A stretch of 64,000 nucleotides of DNA from TC-15 sp034437275. Its GTDB lineage: Bacteria; Chloroflexota; Anaerolineae; Aggregatilineales; Aggregatilineaceae. The notes beneath the pieces are model-generated. The model was not told the origin of the DNA and made no database searches. It saw only the letters and a list, made by a program, of their open reading frames with translations. The translations under genes and the position numbers were made by a program. Positions 15,269 to 25,300 of the stretch are shown here, piece by piece. The first letter of the stretch is position 1; each line of letters opens with the position of its first letter. The DNA lies in assembly GCA_034437275.1 (NCBI GenBank), contig DAOTUD010000005.1:1-64000 (forward strand). Reading direction: 5' to 3'.

Positions 15269-17941
15269 TTATGGCAGCGGCGGCGCGGATGGCGAGGTGG
15301 TCCCGGCCAGGGTCGGGGTCACGCTCGGCGTTGCCCCGGTGGTAGGCGTGACGGCTGCCGGCGTCTCCACGGTCGGCGTCACGGTCGATGGCGTTACGAC
15401 GGAGAGCGTCGCTGCCGGAGTGGCGGCGGTCCCGGTGCGCTGGGGCGTGCGCGTGACGTCCGGCGGCGGGGTTTCTGGCTCTGGGGTGGCCGGTGTCGCG
15501 GTGCGTTCCGGGATGGCGGTGGCGGTTGGCGTGGGCGTGACCAGGGCTTCCGGTTTCAACGTTTCCAGACGCTGGTAGACATAGTTGGCGAAGGGGTACG
15601 CATAGAACGTATCCCAATACACCAACCACTCGTAATCGACCGCTGCCCGCGCAAAGTAGGTTTCCCCACCGTCACCAACCGGCAGCGGGGCATCATCTGC
15701 ATCGCCCACCGGTGTGGCTGCCGGCGCGTCCCCGGCAAGGGGGCCGTCCAAGGCCTGCGCCTGGGCCAACTGCCCCAGTTGATCGAGAATCAACCCGCGA
15801 TAGTAGTGATCCAGCGCGGTATCACGCATTGATAGGGCCTGGTTCATATCCGCCAATGCCTGCGAATAGGCCGTTTGCAAGATGGCATAGTCCGGTTCGT
15901 CCCCGGCTGTGCGCAGATCGCGCAGGGTGTCCCAGTAGCGGGCTTGTGCGCGATACGAGTACGCCTCCGCCAGCCGATCCCCGCTCAGGTCGGTGAGGAA
16001 CGTGTTATCGCGCAAGATAGCCAGCAGCGCGTCATACTCCTCACACGCGAACTGTGTCGCCCCGGGATCGCACGTTTCGGCGGCGATGTGGGCCTGGGCG
16101 CGCGCCTTCCAAAGCCGGTACGTTTTGTTGCTTGGTTCGATATCAAGCAGCCGGTCGGCGGCGCTGAGCGCGTCGTAGTGGTTGGCCAGGGTCAGCGTGA
16201 TCTGGGTCAGCTTCTCCCAGGTGGCCCGGTCCCCGGTATGCTGCAAGCCGTACGCGCTCAGGTCGGTGTAGGCTTGCTGCAAACGTCCGTGCTCGTAGTG
16301 TAGTTCCCCGCGCAGCAAGTACGCCTGCCCGATGGCTTGCTGGACCTCTGGCTCGTCGCCTGGCAGGCTGTCCTCGGCGGCCAGCAAGCGGTTGAGGGTT
16401 TGCAGCGCCAGATCGTCGTTGCCTTCACCGCGCCGCGCCCGGGCCAGATACCAGTGTCCCAGCGGGTCGCCGGGATAGTACAGCAGCAGGGTTTGCGCGC
16501 TGCGCACCGCCAGCCCGTAGTATTGGAGCTGCTGCGGCCTGGACCCAGGCAGCCGGGCCAGCGCCAGATAAATTTCGGCCTGATAGCGCAGGGCAGGCTG
16601 CAAGGTCGGGTTGACGTACAACGCCTGGCCGATGTACCGCAGCGCGCTCTGGTAGCGGGCGATGGTCGGCTGGGCTTCCGCCTGGGCAAGCTCGATCTCA
16701 GCGCGTATCAGCAGCAAGCGCACATCTGCCGGATGGCGCTGCAACGCCCGGTCTGCCGTGTCGATGGCGGCGTCGATCTGGCCGCGTTCAAACTGCGCCT
16801 GGGCCAGCGTCAACCACGCCAGCACGACATCCGGGTCGCCTTCGACCGCCGCATCGGGATTCTGGTTTTTCACCTGTTCCGAATCCCCTTCAAGCGCTTT
16901 TTCGCTGAACGCGATAGCCTGGTCGAAGTCATCACGCAGATAGCTTAGATACCCGGAGACAGCCCATACCAGTTCTTTGTTGTGGCACGATGAGGCCGGA
17001 TAGGGGACCTGGGTGGTGCGCGCCTTGTTTAGTAGATTGTTCGCCTGGCTGTAGTTCCCTTGCTCGATCAGGATCATCGCCTGGTAGAACGTCACGGATG
17101 GGAAACAGTCTTTGCTCTGGTCGTCGATCGCCTCCAGGAGGGCCAGCGCGTCGTCGTAGTCCCCGATAGAATACAGATCGATCGCTGTATCCAGGTCCGC
17201 TCTGCCGCTGATGTCCCCCACGATAGGTCTTGGATAGATCTCAGTGGGCGTCGGGTATTGATTGCCTTGGGGGAGTGCCGCTGGCGCGGTCGGGGTGGCC
17301 TGCACAATTAAATTCTCGAAGGGAGTGGGCGTCGGGCCGCCGGCGGTGGCCGTCATCGTGGCCGTGGGCGGGAATGTGGCGGTCTGAACGCCGGCGACTT
17401 CGGTGCCTTCGTCGCCCTGTGTAATGCCGGAGACCACCACGTAGGCGAGCACTGCCACTACAATGACTGCCAGGGCAGCCCCGGCGTAGGCCATCTGGCG
17501 CAGACGGGTGGCCCCTTTCTCGCCGTAGCGGCGGCGGCGTTTGGAGGTCCATTCAATGCCCAGATGATCGACGGGCTGCGGGTTGTAGCGGCGCATAAAT
17601 GCTTCCGCTGTCTGTTGAACCCGCGCGTATTTTTCGTCATCAAGCTGCGGCACGGTGGTGCTGGGGCCGGTGGGCTTCGCTTCCTCGCCCGCCTGTACAC
17701 CGAGCGCCTGTAAGCCTTTGATGGCGTGCTCATTTTTGGGATTGATCGATAGCAGTTGCTTCAGACAAAAAAGCCGTTCTTTGTCATCTGCTGCCACGCT
17801 GCTCAACCATAGCCAGGCCGTCTCGTTTTGGGGATCCATGCGGATCGCCTGCCGGAGCAGATCGCGCGCTTGATCGTGCTGCTGCGCCCGAGCGGCGGCT
17901 ATTCCTTGCTGGAGGAGTTGTTTGGCTTGTTCTTGCGCCAT
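15269..17941 (-). CDS. Membrane-anchored TPR protein with Thr/Pro-rich tail
   Basis: An 890-aa protein. Residues 1-85 are a cytoplasmic TPR-like block (RDLLRQAIRMDPQNETAWLW), followed by a basic stretch and one membrane helix at about 150-172. Outside, a Thr/Pro linker leads into many TPR-like helical repeats (about 215-760, for example ALQRHPADVRLLLIRAEIEL). A second Thr/Pro/Val-rich tail ends the protein. The layout suggests a scaffold linking the cytosol with an extracytoplasmic complex; no enzyme motif is seen. The ATG at 17941 has AGGAG five bases upstream; reading further 5' would run antisense through thpR. It ends at the shared bidirectional terminator. Confidence 0.8.
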   Translation of the reverse strand: MAQEQAKQLLQQGIAAARAQQHDQARDLLRQAIRMDPQNETAWLWLSSVAADDKERLFCLKQLLSINPKNEHAIKGLQALGVQAGEEAKPTGPSTTVPQLDDEKYARVQQTAEAFMRRYNPQPVDHLGIEWTSKRRRRYGEKGATRLRQMAYAGAALAVIVVAVLAYVVVSGITQGDEGTEVAGVQTATFPPTATMTATAGGPTPTPFENLIVQATPTAPAALPQGNQYPTPTEIYPRPIVGDISGRADLDTAIDLYSIGDYDDALALLEAIDDQSKDCFPSVTFYQAMILIEQGNYSQANNLLNKARTTQVPYPASSCHNKELVWAVSGYLSYLRDDFDQAIAFSEKALEGDSEQVKNQNPDAAVEGDPDVVLAWLTLAQAQFERGQIDAAIDTADRALQRHPADVRLLLIRAEIELAQAEAQPTIARYQSALRYIGQALYVNPTLQPALRYQAEIYLALARLPGSRPQQLQYYGLAVRSAQTLLLYYPGDPLGHWYLARARRGEGNDDLALQTLNRLLAAEDSLPGDEPEVQQAIGQAYLLRGELHYEHGRLQQAYTDLSAYGLQHTGDRATWEKLTQITLTLANHYDALSAADRLLDIEPSNKTYRLWKARAQAHIAAETCDPGATQFACEEYDALLAILRDNTFLTDLSGDRLAEAYSYRAQARYWDTLRDLRTAGDEPDYAILQTAYSQALADMNQALSMRDTALDHYYRGLILDQLGQLAQAQALDGPLAGDAPAATPVGDADDAPLPVGDGGETYFARAAVDYEWLVYWDTFYAYPFANYVYQRLETLKPEALVTPTPTATAIPERTATPATPEPETPPPDVTRTPQRTGTAATPAATLSVVTPSTVTPTVETPAAVTPTTGATPSVTPTLAGTTSPSAPPLP

Positions 17942-17984
17942 CAGATCTCCTAACCCTGCGCTGCACAGACTAAGTGATGGAATC

Positions 17985-18014
17985 ATTGTACAACAAGATG
18001 CTGTGGCCTCACAA
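17985..18014 (-). promoter_or_regulatory. Promoter candidate for the TPR membrane protein
   Basis: Minus-strand TTGTGA (18009-18014) and TACAAT (17985-17990) with an 18-base spacer, about 44 bases upstream of the ATG. Confidence 0.4.
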
Positions 18015-18091
18015 TTGTGGCCCGGTAGGCGACCCGGTATACTCGACGAGTGAATGCCCGTTGTAATGGTTGTCGCAAAGGAAATACCATC

Positions 18092-18679
18092 GTGTCTGAT
18101 ATATGGCGTTTGTTTATTGCCGTCGAACTGCCCGCCGCGCTGCTGACCGAACTGCATAACATCCAGGAGTCCCTGAAGCAAGATGTCCCGCCGCGCACCG
18201 TGCGCTGGGTCCGTCCAGAAGGCATCCATCTCACGCTCAAATTCCTGGGGGATGTGCCCGCGCTGCGCCGGGAGACGCTGCAAAAGGCCCTGCAAGAGGC
18301 GGTCCAGGGACATGCGGCGTTCGAATTGACTGCCGGGGGGCTGGGCTGTTTCCCGAGCGCCAAACGCCCGCGCGTGCTGTGGATTGGCCTCCAGGATGAG
18401 GCCGAACGGCTGTTGAAGCTGCGCGACGCGGTCGAGGTGCACATCGCGCCGCTAGGCTATCCTACCGAGGACCGCCCCTTCCATCCGCACCTGACATTGG
18501 GCCGTGTCAAGCGGGGGGCCAAGCGTAACGTCGTAAAACAAGTGGGCGCGTTGGTTACCAGTGCTGCAACGCCGGATCGCTATACGCTGCCGGTCGATGG
18601 TGTCAGCCTGATCCGCAGCGAACTGAAGCCGACCGGCGCGGAATATACGCAGCTCTTCCATGCCCCGCTGCGTGCATAA
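18092..18679 (+). CDS. thpR: RNA 2',3'-cyclic phosphodiesterase (2H family)
   Basis: Hydrolyses 2',3'-cyclic phosphate ends of RNA (historically called 2'-5' RNA ligase). The two HxTx catalytic motifs are present: HLTL at residues 46-49 (PEGIHLTLKFLGDV) and HLTL in FHPHLTLGRVK. Length from GTG 18092 is 195 aa, close to the family norm. That GTG has AAAGGAA nine bases upstream and gives the typical start SDIWRLFIAVELP. A GTG at 18050 would add 14 unusual Cys/Arg-rich residues. Followed by rsfS on the same strand. Confidence 0.92.
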   Translation: MSDIWRLFIAVELPAALLTELHNIQESLKQDVPPRTVRWVRPEGIHLTLKFLGDVPALRRETLQKALQEAVQGHAAFELTAGGLGCFPSAKRPRVLWIGLQDEAERLLKLRDAVEVHIAPLGYPTEDRPFHPHLTLGRVKRGAKRNVVKQVGALVTSAATPDRYTLPVDGVSLIRSELKPTGAEYTQLFHAPLRA

Positions 18680-18706
18680 CCCCGGCAGGCATGTTAAAAT
18701 GGCAGC

Positions 18707-19084
18707 ATGATGGTAAAACACATGGAGATGACACAACTGGAACCAATAGAACTGGCCCGAACGATTGTGGACCTGGCGTCGGACAAAAAAGGCGAAAGCG
18801 TGGTGCTGATGGATATGCGGCAAGTCTCGCCGGTGACGGATTTCTTTGTGATCGTTACCGGGGGGAGCGACCGCCAGCTTAAGGCGATCATCAACCACGT
18901 TGAGGAAGAGATGAAGCACAATTACGACATCCGTCCCTGGCGGGTGGAGGGTACCGCCTCCGGGGGATGGGTCCTGATGGATTACGGTGATGTCGTGCTG
19001 CACGCCTTTTTGCCAGCCAAGCGTACATACTACGATCTCGAAGGGTTGTGGCGCGAAGCCCCGGTGATGGTTCGCATTCAGTAG
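18707..19084 (+). CDS. rsfS: Ribosome silencing factor RsfS
   Basis: Binds ribosomal protein L14 on the 50S subunit and blocks subunit joining when nutrients are short. The 125-aa protein shows the family blocks MRQVSPVTDFFVIVTGGSDR, QLKAIINHVEEEM, WRVEGTASGGWVLMDYGDVV and LHAFLPAKRTYYDLEGLW. The precise start is uncertain: ATG codons at 18707, 18710 and 18722 are all possible, and no strong ribosome site distinguishes them. It lies 27 bases after thpR, probably in the same transcript. Confidence 0.95.
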   Translation: MMVKHMEMTQLEPIELARTIVDLASDKKGESVVLMDMRQVSPVTDFFVIVTGGSDRQLKAIINHVEEEMKHNYDIRPWRVEGTASGGWVLMDYGDVVLHAFLPAKRTYYDLEGLWREAPVMVRIQ

Positions 19085-19104
19085 CCATCCACGAATACAA
19101 TCCG

Positions 19105-19141
19105 AAAAAACAAACGCGAGATGTCACAACGACATCTCGCG
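19105..19141 (-). terminator. Intrinsic terminator of ndk
   Basis: On the minus strand CGCGAGATGTC pairs perfectly over 11 bp with GACATCTCGCG (loop of five bases) and is followed by TTTGTTTTTT. It lies just beyond the ndk stop and faces the end of rsfS. Confidence 0.9.
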
Positions 19142-19161
19142 CTATCTCAGCACCCCGGTAG

Positions 19162-19614
19162 TCAGTCCTCAAAAATCCACCGGTCGGTGTCGCGTGTCCA
19201 GTCGATGAGTTCGTCCGGGTCGAAAAACAACGCGACTTCTTTTTCGCCGCTTTCCACCCCATCCGACCCGTGGACCAGATTCCGCCCAACTTCCACGCCG
19301 AAATCGCCCCGGATGGTGCCCCCAGACGATTCGATCGGTTTGGTCGCGCCGATGGTCTTCCGCGCGATCTTAACGGTCTCTTTGCCTTCGAGTACCATCA
19401 CCACGACCGGGGCCGATGTGATGTAATCGATCAATGACGGGTAAAACCCTTTACCTTTGTGTTCGCCATAGTGTTCGGCGGCCAGTTCGGGGCTGATCTG
19501 CATAAACTTCATGCCCGCGATCCGCAGTCCGCGATTTTCGAAGCGGCGGATAATTTCGCCGATCAGGCCGCGTTGTACGGCATCTGGCTTGATGATGATC
19601 AGTGTGCGTTCCAC
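19162..19614 (-). CDS. ndk: Nucleoside diphosphate kinase
   Basis: Transfers the gamma phosphate of ATP to other nucleoside diphosphates. The 150-aa protein has the N-terminal ERTLIIIKPDAVQRGLIGE, the GTIRGDFG segment and the active-site block GRNLVHGSDGVESGEKEVAL, with the phosphohistidine at His115 and Asn112 nearby. The GTG at 19614 is preceded by GGAGGA at four bases and gives the normal family length; ORF extension upstream would add unrelated residues. The motif GATKPIES is a mild variant of the usual GATNPxxA. Confidence 0.95.
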   Translation of the reverse strand: MERTLIIIKPDAVQRGLIGEIIRRFENRGLRIAGMKFMQISPELAAEHYGEHKGKGFYPSLIDYITSAPVVVMVLEGKETVKIARKTIGATKPIESSGGTIRGDFGVEVGRNLVHGSDGVESGEKEVALFFDPDELIDWTRDTDRWIFED

Positions 19615-19720
19615 AAGTCCTCCTAGATGTTCCGACGATACACAATAAGGGGGCCGGGTGTGCAAACCCAGCCCACTTGTTAACCTAACGCACCATTATA
19701 GGCGACTCGCCGCCGCGCTG

Positions 19721-22351
19721 CTACAGATGATCCAGCGCGCTGCGATACGAGTCGAGTGCCTCTTGCAGCTTCCCCTGTCGCATGTAAATGTCGCCCAGCA
19801 GCCGGCGCATCCGGGGGCGCTCGGGATGTTCGTCGGCTAGGTCGGCCAGATCGCTGGACACGTCTTCCAGGAACTGAGAGGCGTCAATCAACACCTCGTA
19901 GTGATCCAGGCTGGTGTCAAGCTGCTGGTTGGCGCGCAGCGCCCGGGCCAGCGCCAGCCGGTTGGCGTGATCGCCGGGGTCCGCTTCGAGCCGCTGGCGA
20001 TACTGCGCGAACAGTTCACCCTCCGGCAGCGATGCCTGGGCGGCTGGCTCGACCACCTCCGGCTCCGGTTCCGGCTGCGGCGGGGGCGGTGCGGCGGCCT
20101 CAAACTCGGGGGCCGGTTCTTCTGCGACGGGTTCCTCCGCCGCCAGCCAGTCTGGTGTGTCCGTGGCGCTGGGGACTTCTTCTTCCTCGATGCGCGCGGT
20201 CAACCAGTCGGGGACCTCGCTGGCCGCTTCTTCGGGCGGCGGCGCTTCGACATCCTGCAACCAGTCCGGCATGGCCACCGGGGTCGCCTCAGCACCGGCG
20301 GGTGCCGGAGCTTCCGGTTCCTCGGGGGCTTCTTCCGGCTCGGCAGGGGTTTCGACTGCGCCGCTGGCGATTGCCTCCGTGTACCATTCCGGTTCGGTGA
20401 CGTCGCCTGTCAGTTTGCGGTCGTATTCGGCATCCAGGGCTTCGGCCAGTTGGTCCTCTTCGCCGGGGACGAGATCGGATTCAAGGAACTTGGCCAACTC
20501 GGATTCGTCGACTGTCTCGGCCTCCATCGAGATTTCCGGCTCTTCTTCGGCGGCCCACAGCGATTCGACATCCGAATCAAGCGACAATTCGGCCATGTCG
20601 AACTCGGCTTCCGGCTCTTCTTCGGAGAGCCAATCGGCCACCTGCTCTTCATCGGGCGACCAGGTGCTGTCGTCTAACTGCGCTTCGGCATCTACTTCGA
20701 CCGGTTGCTCGGCCCCGGCCTCCGAGCGCATGTGTTGCAGCCACCCCGGAAGTTCCTCGGGTTCCACCGGCTCGGCGGGTTCGACCTCGCCCTGGGCAGC
20801 GGCTTCGCTGGCCCGGGCTTCCGTTAGCTGGGCGGCCTGACGCTTGAGCCAGGCCAGCTCCTGCTCGCCGGTCAGTTCACCGCGCGCCTGCGCAGCGGCG
20901 ATTTCTTCGTCCGTCATCCCGGCCAGCAGATCTTCGCCGATTTCGGAGGGGGCTGGGGGTTCAACAGGTTCGGCGGCTTCCGCCTCGAATGCTTCTTCTT
21001 CACCGAGCATCAACAGGTCGGCCATGTCTTCGTCCGACTCGCTCGCCAGGTCCTCTAACCAGGCTAACGACTCGTCCTCGAAGCCCATGTCAGCTTCCGC
21101 TTCAGCCTCGACTTCCCCCGGGAACTCCATGGCCGGTTCCGGCTCCGCTTCAGCGGCGGGGGCTTCGGGTTTTTCTGGCGGTTCGGCCGCGGCTTCGATT
21201 TCCGCTTCGTCCTCCATCTCGCCTTCGGGATGGCTCTCGAAGGGCGAGTAAGCGACATAACCGGGTTCATCGACCTGCGTGTCTTCCGGCAGTTCCGGAA
21301 TTTCCAGGTCTGCCATGGTAGTAAATTCCTGGGCATCCGCCCCCTGACGTTTGGCTAATGTTTCCAGCCACGTCATCGGGTCGGCCCCGTCAAGCATGGC
21401 CAGTTCTTCCTCAGACAGTGCGAGGTCCATCAGCCCGGCGACCGGTTCTTCAGCTTGTGGCGCGGGGGCTGCGGGTTCAGAGGCTTCCGGTTCGGCAGGT
21501 TCTGGTTCTGATTCGCCGACGCTTTCTACCTCGGAGGCTTTGGGGCCGCCGGAGACAATATCGAACGGCTCATAGCCCGGTTCGTCGATCACTGCATCTT
21601 CCGGCATATCACCCACATCAATATCCGCCGAGGTCGTCAGTTGGTCCTCGCCGACGCCTTGCCGCTTGGCCAGAGTCTCCAGCCACGCCATCGGATCCGC
21701 GCCCTCGAGCAGGTCTTCATCCTCCTCGGCGACCAGCTCGGTGGGCGGTTCTTCCGACACTACCTCCGCCGCCTCAGGGATTTCGCCCTCATCGGCAGGG
21801 GCCGCCCCTTCTGGTTCTTCGGGGGGCAGTTCCAACTCGGATTCGAAGACAAATTCTAATTCGGGGGACTCGTCTTCCTGCGCGCTGAGCAAAAGCTCTT
21901 CCAGGTCTTCCGTATCCCCGGCTTCCTCGGTGAATTGATCCTCATCGAGGAAATCGAGTTCATCCAGTTCGTCGCCCGCATGCGCCGCTAAGCTGTCCAG
22001 CCAGTGCATCGGGTCCGATTCGTCCGCGGCTTCCTCCATCATTGGCTCGGCAGCAGGCTCTGGCGGGGTTGGTTCTGGTTCCGGCTCTGGCTCTGCGACG
22101 GGTTCTTCAAGCTCAGGCGTTTCTGCTTGCTCGACCTTCGGTTTGCCGCTGATCGAGTAGGGCACATACCCCGGCTCATCCACCACCGCGTTTTCCGGCA
22201 CAGGAACATCGATATCTGCTGATGTGGTTAGCTCATCATCGTCAACACCCTGACGTTTAGCCAGGCTTTCCAGCCAGGCCATTTGCTCCTCAGGGGACAT
22301 ACTCTCAAAATCGGGGAACTCGTCGCCCGTGTTGTCCGGGGGCGGCACCAT
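19721..22351 (-). CDS. Large acidic WL-repeat protein with C-terminal TPR block
   Basis: An 876-aa, extremely Glu/Asp/Pro/Ala-rich protein with no signal peptide or membrane segment. A repeat unit recurs at about 24-66, 221-264 and 326-368, with a degenerate copy near 113: MAWLESLAKRQG followed by TTSADIDV and a closing DEPGYxPY. Further WL-centred motifs sit in the acidic linker (LPGWLQHM, VADWLSEE, MPDWLQDV, VPDWLTAR, TPDWLAAE). The last 100 residues look like TPRs (FAQYRQRLEADPGDHANRLA ... MRQGKLQEALDSYRSALDHL). AGGAGG precedes the ATG by seven bases. It follows the 1319-aa gene by 43 bases, so the two are probably cotranscribed. Function unknown; scaffold or adaptor is an inference. Confidence 0.75.
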   Translation of the reverse strand: MVPPPDNTGDEFPDFESMSPEEQMAWLESLAKRQGVDDDELTTSADIDVPVPENAVVDEPGYVPYSISGKPKVEQAETPELEEPVAEPEPEPEPTPPEPAAEPMMEEAADESDPMHWLDSLAAHAGDELDELDFLDEDQFTEEAGDTEDLEELLLSAQEDESPELEFVFESELELPPEEPEGAAPADEGEIPEAAEVVSEEPPTELVAEEDEDLLEGADPMAWLETLAKRQGVGEDQLTTSADIDVGDMPEDAVIDEPGYEPFDIVSGGPKASEVESVGESEPEPAEPEASEPAAPAPQAEEPVAGLMDLALSEEELAMLDGADPMTWLETLAKRQGADAQEFTTMADLEIPELPEDTQVDEPGYVAYSPFESHPEGEMEDEAEIEAAAEPPEKPEAPAAEAEPEPAMEFPGEVEAEAEADMGFEDESLAWLEDLASESDEDMADLLMLGEEEAFEAEAAEPVEPPAPSEIGEDLLAGMTDEEIAAAQARGELTGEQELAWLKRQAAQLTEARASEAAAQGEVEPAEPVEPEELPGWLQHMRSEAGAEQPVEVDAEAQLDDSTWSPDEEQVADWLSEEEPEAEFDMAELSLDSDVESLWAAEEEPEISMEAETVDESELAKFLESDLVPGEEDQLAEALDAEYDRKLTGDVTEPEWYTEAIASGAVETPAEPEEAPEEPEAPAPAGAEATPVAMPDWLQDVEAPPPEEAASEVPDWLTARIEEEEVPSATDTPDWLAAEEPVAEEPAPEFEAAAPPPPQPEPEPEVVEPAAQASLPEGELFAQYRQRLEADPGDHANRLALARALRANQQLDTSLDHYEVLIDASQFLEDVSSDLADLADEHPERPRMRRLLGDIYMRQGKLQEALDSYRSALDHL

Positions 22352-22394
22352 ACTATATCCTCCTCAGGTACCACGACAATGCACCCTCAGGCAT

Positions 22395-25300
22395 TCAGTC
22401 GCTGGGTTCATCATCCTCAAATACGTTACGCAGCCACTCGGGCGTGTCAGACGTTTCGTCAGTGCCAGCAGAAGCGGATGCTCCTGATTCCTCGTTTTCC
22501 GTAGGCTGGCGCAACCATGCTGGCGCAACATCATCGAATGAGAAATCATCCGCGTCTATTTCGTCCAGGTCGTCCTCAGCCCAATCGATGACATCCGACT
22601 CTTCCATCGGCGCGCTTGTTGTTTCACTAGTATGAGCCAGATCGTCTGCTTGTGCAACCGCCGCTTCCATCTCCATCGTCGAGTCGGCCAGCCGCTCGAT
22701 TTCCTCCCGCTCGGCCTCGAATTCGTCGAACAGTTCGATGTCTTCCACTTCTTTGGCGGGCTGCTCCTCAGGCGCGGCGAAGAAGTCATCGGGCGGCGCG
22801 GCGGCGGCCTGTTCTAGCTCAGCCAGTAGATCGTCTGCCGCGTCGATGGCGGCTTCTTCAGGGGCCAATATATCCTGCTCCAGGTCAACATCCTCAGGTT
22901 CCGGCGGTTGTTCGTCCGCTGCCGCTTGCAGATCGGCGAAAAGGTCGTCGGCTTCGGGCATATCGTCCTCAAGCCCCGTTAGGTCGAATTCTGCCAGAAA
23001 TTCGTCATCTTCGGTGGTTGCTTCGGGGAACATGTCCATTTCTTCCGCGGCGGCTGGTGGTTCCCCGACTTCTGTCAACCAGTCGGGGGACGTTCCGGGC
23101 TGCAGCACGCCGGTTTCTTCGGCGGATGGGCTGTAGGCTTCCAGATCGGACAGGAAGTCCTCCTCGAGTTTATCCGACTCGGAACTGGTGATCGCCACCA
23201 ACCACTCCGGCATGCCCTCTTCGTCTTCTGCTTCGTCCTCGTCCTCAGCGCCAACCGGTTCCATGTCTTGAGGCTCCAGCAACTCCTCTTCATCTTCCCA
23301 GTCGCGCAGGTCCAGGTCCTCAAAGCTGTCGGTAATGGAGGGTGGTTCGTCAGCTACCGGCTCCGGTTCTTCGTGGGGGAATTCGTCCCAGCCGGTGTCG
23401 AATTCCGCTGCGGCGAACGCTTCCTCTTCCACCTCTTCTTCAGGTGGCATTTCTTCGCCGGTGAAAGCGGTCATCCAGGCCGGTTGTTCATCGGGCTGCA
23501 GGATGCCGGTTTCTTTGGCCGTGGCATACTCGGGAACCTGCTCCGCGGAGCCGCTCTCAAATGGATCGTAAGGCTGGTCGATGAACTCGTCTTCTGTCTG
23601 GGGCGTTTCTTCCGCTGCGACTGGTTCCATATCCGCCAACCACTCCGGGCTTTGGCTCTCCTCGACCTCGGCAGACTGCATCCGTTTTAACAGATTGGTC
23701 CCGGAAGCCTGCTCGTCCTCGTCTTCGGTCTCTTCTTCGACCGGTTGGGGCGGTTCGGCTGTCGCTTGTTCGGATGGTGCGGCGGCAAAGAAATCGTCGT
23801 CCTCAAGCGCTTCGAAGCCTTCAGCGATTTCTTCCGGCGACGCTTCTTCCTCGACCGCCTCGAGTTCGAAGTCCGGCATCTCGGCCAACCACTCATCTTC
23901 CGACGGTGCTGGCGCGGCCTCCTCCACTGGCGGAGGTGGAGCGGCCTCAAACGATTCTTCAGCCTCCGGTGACGGCTTGGCAAACGATGCCAGCCAATCG
24001 CCGCCTTCGGCTTCTTCGGGGGCATTCACCCAGTCCAACGCATCGCCGGCGTCTTCGGACACGTCATCGGCGGCAGGTGCATCCTCGGCTGCGCCTAACC
24101 AGTCCAACGCTGCTTCGGCTTCTTCGGCCTGTTCTTGCTCGCCGAGCCAGCCCAACGCTTTGGGCGGCTCAGCCATATCGGCCTGCTCGGCAAAGAGTTC
24201 GTCTGGTGCAGCCTCCGGCTCGACTGCCGGTTCTGCCGGTTCGGCTGCCGCTGCATCCTCTGGTTGTTCACGCTCTTCGTCGAGGGGGTGTGTGGCGAAC
24301 GGGGTTTGTCCCAGTTCCAGCTCTTCATCTTCATCCGCCGGCGGCGCGAAGAAATCATACTCCGGCTCGGTCATCCAGTCTGGAGCCTGTTCGCGTTCGT
24401 CGGGAGTGGTTGGCTCTGGCTGGACGGGTTCTGGTTCCTCCTCGCCCTGCGCGGCAGCGAAAAATGCATCCAGGTCCATATCAGGCGGCGGCATGGAGGC
24501 CTGCCGCAGTGTTTCGAGGTCTTCGTCAGATACGGCGTCCTCCTCCGGCTGCTCCTCGGCATCCTCCACCGCTGGTTCGGCGGGCAGGGCCGGTTCAGCT
24601 TCCTCGGCAGATGATAACCAGTCTGGCTGCTCCGGCTCTACGCTGTCCAGCTTAGCTTCAAATTCGGATTGAGCTTCTGCCTGATCGATGCCGTGCAGCA
24701 AATCGGTAAACCCGCTGGACAATTCGTCCGACTCGGCGGGTTCTTCGTCCTGGAAATCCGGCGGGAAGTCTGGGATTTCCCCGGCCTGTTCGCCCATCAG
24801 CGAGTCAATATCAGCCTGGTCGATGTCACCTTCCAGCCAATCCGGCCCTTCGGCGGCGATCTCTGGTTCCTCGCGGGGTGGTTCCAGTTCTTCCGGAGCT
24901 TCCTCCGATACGTCCGCCAGCCAGTCCGGGGCCTGGGCGGGTTCGGCCTCTGCCGGGGTGTCGTCCTCCGGTTCCGACCACTCCATCGCGTCAAAGGCAG
25001 CTTCCGGTTCCTCCGGGAGTTCGGCGGCGTCCGCCAGCCAGTCGGGCGTTTCAGCAGGGACATCAGCGATGTCTTGCTCCCAATCAAGCGACTCGGCGGG
25101 CACCTGCTCGACCGCTTGCTCACTTTCATCTTTGGCAGCCAGCCAGTCGGCATCCACCGGGGCAGCCTCGTCTTCGACGGCTTCTGGTTCCGTGCTCACG
25201 ACCTCCGAAAACCAATCCGGGATTTGGCCCTCCTCCGGCGGTTCTTCCTCGCTCTCAGGCGCGGGTTCGTCGCTGAGCCAATCGGCGGTGACGGCTTCTG

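Noticed and set aside
17942..18442. Longer N-terminus for the TPR membrane protein
   Set aside because: The open frame continues upstream but runs antisense through thpR and lacks TPR character; ATG 17941 has a strong AGGAG site.
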